From positions 1 to 13,516 of the forward strand of contig JAFLCF010000126.1 of NCBI GenBank assembly GCA_017303735.1: a stretch of DNA of 13,516 nt, read 5' to 3'. Below are positions 1-5,500 of this stretch, piece after piece (the stretch's first letter is position 1; each line of letters starts with the position of its first letter). Source of the stretch: Anaerolineae bacterium (GTDB lineage: Bacteria; Chloroflexota; Anaerolineae; Anaerolineales; Villigracilaceae). The position numbers and the translations under genes are program-made. Under the pieces are notes generated by a model. It ran no database searches and had not been told where the DNA came from. It saw nothing but the letters and a program-made list of their open reading frames with translations.

Positions 1-1
1 G

Positions 2-66
2 GACGGCGTGTGCCCCATGATTTCGCATCGGGTGTCCCCTCCCCTTGCGCCGATGCGCCGGTGAGT
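2..66. repeat. Intergenic repeat, copy A (truncated by window edge)
   Basis: This block is a diverged copy of the one at 3608-3675. Shared blocks in the same order are ACGGCGTGTRCCCC, TTCGCATCGGGT, TCCCCT and ATGCGCCGGTGAG. Read on the minus strand, both copies can fold an outer CGCAT/ATGCG stem around a small GGG-loop-CCC hairpin, whose loop is GAAA in copy B and GACA here. In copy B the first block is one arm of a terminator hairpin; here its partner would lie outside the window. The function is unknown; a dispersed repeat or a structured RNA are both possible. Confidence 0.6.
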
Positions 67-349
67 AAAGAAGACAACCCCTTGGCGCGCTCAGCCTCCT
101 CCGCCAGTTCACTGGACGTTCGAGCCACCCAGAGGCTGAGCCACACCCTGTTCCCCCTGTGCCTTGCGGATGAGACCAATGACCCATTCCGCCGTACCTA
201 AAATCTGTTACCCTTTTCATTCTAGAGATTTAGCGCCTGTAATTCAAGAGAGATATGTGTCTGAATGGCATAGGCATTTGTCACGGTCTTACTTGAAAGG
301 CAGATTCCTTTTTGCTACTCTGAATGCAACAAAAGATGGGAGTTATGCC
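67..349. other. Upstream region of the response regulator, no convincing gene
   Basis: Open frames cross this stretch on both strands, but none has a protein-like composition or a credible start with a ribosome binding site. The frame of the downstream regulator is open back to 164, yet the extra 62 residues look non-coding. A weak promoter candidate for the regulator is TTGAAA at 293-298 with TACTCT at 316-321 (17-bp spacer, poor -10). A minus-strand reading across about 66-170 is open and could be the eroded end of a gene lying beyond the left edge; I cannot identify it. Confidence 0.4.
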
Positions 350-1039
350 ATGGATAAAAAAATACGAGTCGCCATTCTCGACGATCACCCCATGATGGTG
401 GAAGGCTACCTCGCCAAACTAAGCAAAGACCCGCAGATCGAAGTGACCGCTGCCTTAAATGTCGCAGACCAGTTAGAACCCGCCCTAAAACAACAAGAAG
501 TGGATGTACTCCTGCTGGACGTGACCGTGCCGATTTCGCCTGAGAACCGCAATCCCTACCCCATCCTGCATGTCATCCCTGCTTTGTTAGAAAGCTACCC
601 CAATTTAGACATCCTCGTCATCAGTATGCACGCCGAGCGCGGCATCATCCGCGGCGTGATGGAAGCCGGAGCCAGCGGCTACATTCTCAAAGACGACAAC
701 TCTGCCAACCAAAACCTGGCAAGCGTGGTCAAGTCGGTGGCGGCGGGCGGAATCTACTTCAGCGCGGAAGCGCATCAACTCTACGTGAAGCATCAGGCTC
801 AGGATAATGAAGGGCAGCTCAGTCCACGTCAGCTTGAGGCGTTGTCTTTATGTCTATCCTATCCCGGCGGAAAGAATAGCGAGCTCGCAAAAAAAATGAA
901 GATCAAACATTCCACTTTCAGGAACCTGTTATCTGGAGCCTACATAAAGCTGGATGTCAGCAACCGAACCGAAGCCCTCGCCAAAGCCCGCAAAATGGGC
1001 ATCATCACCCCAAACGAGCCGGGAGCGTCTCAGGCATAG
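350..1039 (+). CDS. NarL/FixJ-type response regulator (REC + LuxR HTH)
   Basis: This is a 229-residue cytoplasmic DNA-binding response regulator. The receiver domain covers about residues 5-130, with acidic pair D11/D12, phosphoacceptor D57 in DVLLLDVTVP, switch residue S92 and conserved K114 in GYILKDD. A LuxR-type helix-turn-helix follows at about 157-219 (LSPRQLEAL, then ELAKKMKIKHSTFRNLL). This is the standard two-domain length and architecture. I chose the ATG at 350 because GGGAG lies 7 nt upstream and the first residues match the start of a receiver domain; the frame is open to 164, but the extension is not protein-like. The likely partner is the HisKA_3 kinase starting at 1354, since HisKA_3 kinases usually phosphorylate NarL-type regulators. 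The HTH reads NSELAKKMKIKHSTFRNLL, lacking the usual T-V-x-x-H pattern of the family, so it is divergent. Target genes are unknown. Confidence 0.9.
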   Translation: MDKKIRVAILDDHPMMVEGYLAKLSKDPQIEVTAALNVADQLEPALKQQEVDVLLLDVTVPISPENRNPYPILHVIPALLESYPNLDILVISMHAERGIIRGVMEAGASGYILKDDNSANQNLASVVKSVAAGGIYFSAEAHQLYVKHQAQDNEGQLSPRQLEALSLCLSYPGGKNSELAKKMKIKHSTFRNLLSGAYIKLDVSNRTEALAKARKMGIITPNEPGASQA

Positions 1040-1054
1040 CTCCTGAATTTTTAT
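1030..1054 (+). terminator. Weak intrinsic terminator of the response regulator
   Basis: A 5-bp stem TCAGG/CCTGA with a 7-nt loop spans the stop codon and is followed by ATTTTTAT. The stem is short, so termination is probably partial. An alternative overlapping stem is GGAGC (1022-1026) with GCTCC (1039-1043). Confidence 0.35.
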
Positions 1055-1353
1055 AGAATATCCAACCTCGATTTGCGCACAAGAGGGAAAATGCGCTTCG
1101 TACATTCACGTCAACACCACATGCCAGACCATTTTTTTAGGTCGTTTGAACCTTCTTTTCTGGTACACGGATCTCGCGGAAAGTACGGAAAAGAGTCGTT
1201 CTTACAAGGTTATCTTTGAAATCTCTTACTCTCTTTTCTCTGTGAACTCTGTGGCAAATCGCTTTTACAAGATAAGCAAGAAGCCATCCTCGGCTATAAT
1301 CGAACCATCTCCTTTCAAAAAATAATCAGATCAGGTTTCACAGAGCAGCGAGT
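1040..1353. other. Intergenic region between regulator and kinase
   Basis: This 314-bp stretch has no supportable gene on either strand. It contains a pyrimidine-rich block (about 1221-1240), an imperfect tandem 9-mer, CTCTGTGAA then CTCTGTGGC (1238-1255), and a TATAAT at 1295-1300 that could drive the kinase. The text around 1220-1255 looks like degenerate dispersed intergenic repeat sequence, but only one copy is present here, so that cannot be tested from the window. Confidence 0.5.
1295..1300 (+). promoter_or_regulatory. Candidate -10 box for the histidine kinase
   Basis: A perfect TATAAT lies 53 bp upstream of the kinase ATG, which would give a leader of about 47 nt. No good -35 lies at 16-18 bp; TTTACA at 1264-1269 is too far (25 bp). 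The call rests on the -10 match and position only. Confidence 0.35.
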
Positions 1354-3585
1354 ATGAATACAATCTCGAACGGTCACAGTGATTTCATTGAATCTCTTTT
1401 CTCAGTAGCCGTCCTGTTCGTGCTGCTCATATTCACGGTTGGAATTCTGGTTGTTACCCCGTATTCCGGGTTTTATTTCAACCCCATAAGCGGGCAGATC
1501 GAAGGCGTATTCGCCAATGATGAAGCTCTCTTAAAAACGGGAGACATCATCGAACAGGTCGGCGATATTTCGTTTACCCAATTCAAATCCGATAGAAGGC
1601 TGGCGTTATTTCAAGGAGCCATTCAAGGAGAGGTTATCCCGATCAAGATAATAAGAGACGGCGAAGCCATCACCATCTCATGGGTATTCCCCGGCTTCAC
1701 CCTGCAAGAATTCTCTAGCCGGCTTTTCAACACTTGGATATTAGGCTACGCCTTTTGGTTGGCGGGGTTCACAGCCCAGCTTTCCATCCGCCCGCGTGAT
1801 GTACGCAGAAGATTATTCATTGCCGCCAATTACCTGATCGCTATTTTTCTGGTCTCTGGCAACCTTTCCTCCTCTCATCTTTGGGAAAGCTCCACCGTTC
1901 TCCATATTGCGGCATGGCTCATGATGCCGGTCTTCCTGCAACTGCATTGGGAATTTCCGCGCCCGCTGGGGAAAACCTCAAAATTCTTTTGGAACGCTTT
2001 TTATGCAACCGCTTCTCTGCTGGCACTGGGAGAACTCTTGCATATTGTCCAGAGAAATCTTTATGCCATTGGCTTTATGATAGCGATTGTGGGGAGTATC
2101 ATCCTCTTATTTGTACATCTTTTTGTTCATAAAGAAGAGCGTCAGACCGTTGTCCTGCTCTTGTTCTCGATCGTGATCGCCTTCTCATCCTCCATCGTCA
2201 CCGCCCTGGCATTGACGTGGGGAAGGGCGCTGTATCTTGGCTGGTTCACCATCTTCTCCATGCCTTTCATGCCGCTGGCATATTTCTACCTGATCAACCG
2301 CCGTCAACTCGGCGGTATGGAAACACGGGTCAATCGCATTCTTAGCACGTATATCTTTATCATCCTGCTTGGCATGGCACTCTTCGTTATTGTGACCAGT
2401 ATCTTACAAACCAATATCGCTCGTGAATTTTGGGCGTTCATTGCCATGGGCAGCGCCTTCATCGCCAGCCTGGTCACCATCCGGTTTCTGCCGGGCTTCC
2501 AAGCCTTTATCGACCAGCGCCTTTTCGGCATCACACTCCCCTACAAAGACCTGACCGAAACCTACTCCAGCCGCATCGCCACCTGCGAGAATCTCCCCAG
2601 CCTGCTCAGCCTGCTCGAAAACGCAGTCTTTCCCAGCCTACTCATCCGTCAATACGCCTTCTTGCAAACCAATGACAAACACATCAACGTGTTGCTTGCC
2701 AAAGACCTTCCACATGATTCATTCGACGTTGACTTCCTCAGCCAAAACGCCGGACACTACCTTCCCAACCTTTCACCTCAAGATGGATGGCTGCGCCTCA
2801 TTCTTCCGCTCAAAGCTGGTGACGCCACCCTCGGCTTTTGGCTACTCGGCAAACGCGACCCCGATGATCTGTACCCCCAGGTTGAAATTCCCATCCTGCA
2901 ATCCCTCGCCGACCAGACCGCCATTGCCCTGAGCAACATTCTCACGAACGAGAAATTACTCAAGCTGTATCAATCAGATATCCAAAGAGTCGAGCTGGAA
3001 CGTCAGAACCTGGCACATGAACTACATGACAGTGTCCTCACTCAATTGGCTCTGCTTCACAACAGCCTCAACGAGAATACCCTGCCACTTGGGTTTCACA
3101 ACGCCTACGAAGAACTCAAACGCCGCCTACGTGAGATCGTCACCAGCCTGCGTCCACCCATGCTCACATATGGGCTTGCTCTCGCAATCACCGACCTGGC
3201 AGAAAGCCTCATGGAACGCAGCGCAGACAAGCTAAAAGTGATCGTCAACCTGCAAGCCAGCGAAGAACGGCTGCCCGAGTCCATTGAGGCGCACCTCTAT
3301 CGCATTGTGCAAGAAGCCTGCGAAAATGTTCTGCGACATGCCCAAGCCAGTCAGATCACCATCTCTGGTTTTCTATCTCCCACACACGCAGAGCTGTGCA
3401 TTGAAGATAATGGCAAAGGCTTTAAAGCCGAAAGCCAATTTGAACTCAATGAGTTATTAGCCCAAAACCACTTTGGGTTGGCAGGCATGAAAGAACGCGC
3501 CCACCTCATCGGCGCAACCATCGAGTTCAAGTCTCAGCTGCAAGTGGGCACCCAGATCAACATCTCATGGACGCATAAAGTTTAA
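1354..3585 (+). CDS. Membrane histidine kinase: TM-PDZ-multiTM-GAF-HisKA_3-HATPase
   Basis: This 743-residue sensor kinase has one N-terminal membrane segment (about 15-35) and then a PDZ-like domain (about 38-112, with the LLKTGDII pattern), which should face outside. About nine further membrane segments run to about residue 385, and a GAF-like domain covers about 405-535. The HisKA_3 dimerisation helix carries phosphoacceptor H558 in AHELHDSV. The HATPase domain has N-box N658 (ACENVLRHA), G1 EDNGKGF (684-690) and G2 FGLAGMKERA from 707. All key catalytic residues are present. The order of an outer PDZ-like domain, a membrane bundle and a NarL-class kinase core resembles ComP-type peptide sensors, but the ligand is unknown. 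No strong ribosome binding site precedes the ATG. It probably acts on the regulator at 350-1039. Its stop codon overlaps the A-tract of the minus-strand terminator of the converging operon. Confidence 0.9.
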   Translation: MNTISNGHSDFIESLFSVAVLFVLLIFTVGILVVTPYSGFYFNPISGQIEGVFANDEALLKTGDIIEQVGDISFTQFKSDRRLALFQGAIQGEVIPIKIIRDGEAITISWVFPGFTLQEFSSRLFNTWILGYAFWLAGFTAQLSIRPRDVRRRLFIAANYLIAIFLVSGNLSSSHLWESSTVLHIAAWLMMPVFLQLHWEFPRPLGKTSKFFWNAFYATASLLALGELLHIVQRNLYAIGFMIAIVGSIILLFVHLFVHKEERQTVVLLLFSIVIAFSSSIVTALALTWGRALYLGWFTIFSMPFMPLAYFYLINRRQLGGMETRVNRILSTYIFIILLGMALFVIVTSILQTNIAREFWAFIAMGSAFIASLVTIRFLPGFQAFIDQRLFGITLPYKDLTETYSSRIATCENLPSLLSLLENAVFPSLLIRQYAFLQTNDKHINVLLAKDLPHDSFDVDFLSQNAGHYLPNLSPQDGWLRLILPLKAGDATLGFWLLGKRDPDDLYPQVEIPILQSLADQTAIALSNILTNEKLLKLYQSDIQRVELERQNLAHELHDSVLTQLALLHNSLNENTLPLGFHNAYEELKRRLREIVTSLRPPMLTYGLALAITDLAESLMERSADKLKVIVNLQASEERLPESIEAHLYRIVQEACENVLRHAQASQITISGFLSPTHAELCIEDNGKGFKAESQFELNELLAQNHFGLAGMKERAHLIGATIEFKSQLQVGTQINISWTHKV

Positions 3586-3617
3586 AAAAATACACGCCGT
3601 GATAAATACGGCGTGTA
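3584..3617 (-). terminator. Strong intrinsic terminator of the HD-GYP operon
   Basis: A perfect 10-bp stem (3591-3600 with 3608-3617, arms TACACGCCGT/ACGGCGTGTA) has a 7-nt loop. On the minus strand it is followed directly by seven T residues (complement of A-tract 3584-3590). It lies 63 bp past the HD-GYP stop. On the + strand the U-tract is missing, so it should be much weaker for the kinase transcript. Confidence 0.85.
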
Positions 3618-3675
3618 CCCCAATCCCCTGATTCGCATCGGGTTTCCCCTGTCCATGTCCAATGCGCCGGTGAGC
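3608..3675. repeat. Intergenic repeat, copy B
   Basis: This is the second copy of the element at 2-66; it fills the gap between the converging kinase and HD-GYP genes. Its first block is also the right arm of the operon terminator. On the minus strand it sits inside the HD-GYP 3' untranslated region, just before the terminator, and can fold CGCAT/ATGCG around a GGG-GAAA-CCC tetraloop hairpin. The variable parts differ between copies while the stem-forming blocks are kept, which suggests selection for, or mobility of, a structured unit. Confidence 0.6.
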
Positions 3676-3679
3676 AGAA

Positions 3680-4279
3680 TTATTCCAACATCATGCGAAT
3701 AAATTCAGGTGTAAATGATGGGTCAAAATGTTTGCCGGTCTCACTACGAATGTAATTCAACGCATCTCTGCGAGACCAGGCACGGCGGTAGGGACGGTCT
3801 GAGGTGAGCGCGTCATAGACATCGGCGAAGGCGAAGATGCGTGCTGCGAGTGGAATGCCTTCTCCTGCAAGTCCATCGGGGTAGCCAGAGCCATTCCATT
3901 TTTCATGGTGCGAGCGTGGAATGGACAAAGCCGTTTCAATGCCAGGGATCGGGTTCAACATGGCAACCGCCACCAAAGGGTGCTGACGCATTACGCGCCA
4001 TTCCTCATCGTTCAATGCGCTGGTCTTATGTAATATCTCATCCGGGATGGCGATCTTCCCAATATCGTGCACCTGCGCGCCTCTGCGAATGGCGGTTAAC
4101 TCTTTTTCATCGTTAAGCCCCAATCGGCGCGCGAGTTGCAAGGTCATCACGGTCACCCGGCGGGTATGATCTTCGGTTTCAAAATCGCGCAGATACAGCA
4201 AGCGCGACCAGCCTTCGATCATATTTTCAACCGAGATGGGAAGCTCCAGTGTGCCGGGTTTGTTCCTCATTGCGTACAT
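3680..4279 (-). CDS. Stand-alone HD-GYP domain phosphodiesterase
   Basis: This 199-residue protein is almost entirely an HD-GYP domain. That family hydrolyses cyclic di-GMP to pGpG or GMP with a metal centre. Visible ligands and motifs are H38 (EDHTRRV), H71-D72 in VHDIGKIAIPD, H100 (QHP), H124-H125, GSGYPDG at 130-136, and FAFADVYDALTSDRPYR from 149. All diagnostic positions are intact, so activity is expected. There is no receiver, PAS or membrane segment, so regulation must come from expression or a partner. It is the last gene of the minus-strand operon, 5 nt after the stop of the 93-residue gene, and is followed by a strong terminator. The first ATG (4279) lacks a clear ribosome binding site; M4 at 4270 is an alternative. 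Translation is probably coupled to the gene before it. Confidence 0.92.
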   Translation of the reverse strand: MYAMRNKPGTLELPISVENMIEGWSRLLYLRDFETEDHTRRVTVMTLQLARRLGLNDEKELTAIRRGAQVHDIGKIAIPDEILHKTSALNDEEWRVMRQHPLVAVAMLNPIPGIETALSIPRSHHEKWNGSGYPDGLAGEGIPLAARIFAFADVYDALTSDRPYRRAWSRRDALNYIRSETGKHFDPSFTPEFIRMMLE

Positions 4280-4284
4280 GAGTC

Positions 4285-4566
4285 TTAATCAGCACCAGAT
4301 ATTGAGCCATAAACTTGCTTTGCCAGGTCAGATAATGTATTGGCTTGAATGGAAGCGATCAGGGCATTCTCTTCAGGAGTGAGGGTGAAGGTTTCACCAA
4401 GGTAGCCTTTTTGCAGAGCTTCCTGCGGGTTTTTCAAAAGCAGGTCACAGAACTGTCGGTTGACGACCGCCGCCGCAAAGACACGGTTCAATCCGTTGGA
4501 GCGGGTCACCGGACGTACGGGGCGTTTTATCGGACGGGTCGAAGGGTTAATAGTTGCAGCGATCAT
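4285..4566 (-). CDS. Small protein resembling NHLP/Franean1_4349 RiPP leader
   Basis: A 93-residue protein. Residues 1-25 are basic and proline-rich (RPIKRPVRPV). Residues 26-85 look helical, with the pattern RVFAAAVVNRQF, LLLKNPQEALQKGY, LTPEENALIASI and LSDLAKQV. This matches by eye the leader-like domain of NHLP-clan RiPP precursors (Franean1_4349 or Os1348 families), where a 'dp..al..gy.LT.eE' pattern is typical. The tail after the domain is only about 8 residues (GSISGAD), with no Cys/Ser/Thr-rich core, so it may be a leader-like regulator rather than a precursor. There is one Cys, at position 40. The start is well supported: AAAGGTG lies 7 nt upstream, and the ATG overlaps the upstream stop in ATGA. 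No maturase or peptidase is present in the window. Family assignment is from memory of motifs, not a search. Confidence 0.72.
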   Translation of the reverse strand: MIAATINPSTRPIKRPVRPVTRSNGLNRVFAAAVVNRQFCDLLLKNPQEALQKGYLGETFTLTPEENALIASIQANTLSDLAKQVYGSISGAD

Positions 4567-5102
4567 AATGTTTCACCTTTTATGATTGAGGTCTTTTGCC
4601 ATGCAAGTAACCAGAACGCGCCAGCCGCGATAAAGACGTCGCCGAGGCTGAAGGCGAATTGGTAGGGCAACCAGCTCGGAGGGAGGAAACGATCCGCGAG
4701 CCATTCGAAGCGAGTTTGTTCCGGCGGCAGAAGAATGTCTTTGGCACCGAACAGGGTTCCGGCGGGGTAATCCAAAAGATTTACTTGAGTGAGCCTGCCC
4801 GCTGTTTCAAAACTGATCGGCATAAAACCGCCGTTGGCAAGCATCACGATGAAGTTCAACGCCGCACCCACCAGCAGGATCTTCATGCCCATATGGGAAA
4901 TGTTTAGAAACACAAACCCAATGAAAATCAGCTGTGAAGCAATGATCGGGAATCGATTCACTTGCTCGATATATTGCAGGATGAATGCCACCAGGACCAG
5001 CCACACATATTGAAGCTTGGGCGCTTTATACGGGACCTGATGCCTGCCAGCCCGCCCCAAACCGACCAGCAGCCCGAGAGCGATTCCTGCCAACAAGACC
5101 AT
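4563..5102 (-). CDS. DUF5317-like integral membrane protein
   Basis: A 179-residue hydrophobic protein with about five membrane segments (about 1-15, 31-46, 55-70, 72-90 and 146-168). A long loop at about 91-145 contains NGGFMPIS and a proline-rich stretch, and SLGDVFIAAGAF lies in the last segment. The NGGxMP and (F)SxGDxxIxxG motifs and the size fit the DUF5317 family, which has no established function. It follows the 48-residue peptide gene by 2 nt and overlaps the 93-residue gene by 4 nt (ATGA), so all are probably cotranslated. No strong ribosome binding site lies close to the ATG; GGTGGAG about 17 nt upstream, inside the peptide gene, is distant. It could be a sensor, export or processing partner for the small proteins, but that is inference from position only. 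Confidence 0.8.
   Translation of the reverse strand: MVLLAGIALGLLVGLGRAGRHQVPYKAPKLQYVWLVLVAFILQYIEQVNRFPIIASQLIFIGFVFLNISHMGMKILLVGAALNFIVMLANGGFMPISFETAGRLTQVNLLDYPAGTLFGAKDILLPPEQTRFEWLADRFLPPSWLPYQFAFSLGDVFIAAGAFWLLAWQKTSIIKGETL
4574..4580 (-). promoter_or_regulatory. Ribosome binding site of the 93-residue gene
   Basis: AAAGGTG on the minus strand, 7 nt before ATG at 4566. It fixes that start and shows that the gene is translated in its own right as well as possibly by coupling. Confidence 0.75.
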
Positions 5103-5104
5103 GC

Positions 5105-5251
5105 CTAGCGCGGACCTACTCCACCACTTTCGGCTGGAGCGCCTATGCCAATAACCAACATGGCAAGGCTGGCAAGCGTAAGAACCAATTGAAGGTGTTG
5201 GCGGTTGATCTTTTGGGTAAGGTGAACGAAAAGTGCGAAATTCTTATTCAT
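5105..5251 (-). CDS. 48-residue hydrophobic small protein, operon leader gene
   Basis: Translating the minus strand from ATG 5251 to TAG 5107-5105 gives a 48-residue protein: a basic, polar N-terminus (MNKNFALFVHLTQKINRQH), one hydrophobic segment at about residues 20-37 (LQLVLTLASLAMLVIGIG), then APAESGGVGPR. GAAAGGA lies 7 nt upstream of the ATG, the best ribosome binding site in this operon. The stop is 2 nt before the DUF5317-like ATG, a typical coupled arrangement. It could be a signal-peptide-like prepeptide whose Gly-rich tail is released, a single-pass membrane protein, or a translational leader. Alternation of basic, hydrophobic and small polar parts argues for a real protein rather than chance, but I know no family name for it. 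Homologues at the same position in other genomes would settle it. Confidence 0.72.
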   Translation of the reverse strand: MNKNFALFVHLTQKINRQHLQLVLTLASLAMLVIGIGAPAESGGVGPR

Positions 5252-5258
5252 GGGAACA

Positions 5259-5265
5259 TCCTTTC
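5259..5265 (-). promoter_or_regulatory. Strong ribosome binding site of the 48-residue gene
   Basis: GAAAGGA on the minus strand, 7 nt before ATG 5251. This near-consensus site is the main reason to treat the short frame as a gene. Confidence 0.75.
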
Positions 5266-5306
5266 TTTTACTTTCACGGAAACGATGCCCCTAAGATAGT
5301 CACCCC

Positions 5307-5330
5307 CAGGCTTCAAAACAGGCTTCAAAA
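5307..5330. repeat. 12-bp tandem direct repeat upstream of the operon
   Basis: Two identical copies of CAGGCTTCAAAA stand head to tail. On the minus strand they read TTTTGAAGCCTG twice, ending 56 bp upstream of the 48-residue gene. The 12-bp period is close to one helical turn and each copy holds a TTGAAG hexamer, so this could be an activator site overlapping a -35. No matching -10 at normal spacing is seen (TATCTT on the minus strand is 12 bp from the nearer TTGAAG). Confidence 0.6.
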
Positions 5331-5334
5331 ACAA

Positions 5335-5379
5335 ATAAAAACGAACTCACCCCGAAATTAATGTTTCGCGGGGGAGTTC
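5335..5379 (-). terminator. Intrinsic terminator behind the MalT/BTAD gene
   Basis: Long imperfect hairpin: GAACTC-A-CCCCGAAA (5343-5357) pairs with TTTCGCGGGGGAGTTC (5364-5379), with small bulges and a 6-nt loop. On the minus strand it is followed by GTTTTTATTTG, and on the + strand by ATTTTTAAG, so it can work both ways. It lies about 120 bp past the regulator stop and separates that transcript from the peptide/HD-GYP operon. Confidence 0.75.
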
Positions 5380-5395
5380 ATTTTTAAGAGCAAAT

Positions 5396-5475
5396 GGGAC
5401 GCGGATCAACGCTGACTGCGAAGCGTGCGGATTTTTTAATCCTTATCCGCGTAAATCTACGCTCGTCCGCGTCCC
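5396..5475. repeat. 80-bp palindromic intergenic element
   Basis: The ends are perfect 10-bp inverted repeats, GGGACGCGGA (5396-5405) and TCCGCGTCCC (5466-5475). Inside is a second inverted pair, GCGGAT (5427-5432) and ATCCGC (5445-5450), and a central hairpin GGATT-TTTT-AATCC (5429-5442). Nested symmetry of this kind is typical of REP-like or very small non-autonomous elements. No target-site duplication is clear. It could also form extended RNA structure at the 3' end of the regulator transcript. Confidence 0.6.
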
Positions 5476-5500
5476 AAATTAAATTCGAGGAGAATGTGTT

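Noticed and set aside
10..349. Open frames in the first 350 bp, including an N-terminal extension of the response regulator from 164
   Set aside because: Composition is not protein-like, and the ATG at 350 has a proper ribosome binding site and begins exactly at the receiver domain.
1127..1143. GACC-ATTTTTTTA-GGTC as a terminator or operator
   Set aside because: The stem is only 4 bp with the T-run in the loop, so it fits neither.
1301..1320. CATCTCCTTTC in the kinase leader, resembling the 3' end of 16S rRNA (anti-Shine-Dalgarno)
   Set aside because: The match is about 10 nt and not adjacent to any rRNA-like sequence; chance is likely.
4345..5299. Several + strand open frames across the operon
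   Set aside because: They overlap genes with clear family motifs on the minus strand and lack start signals of their own.
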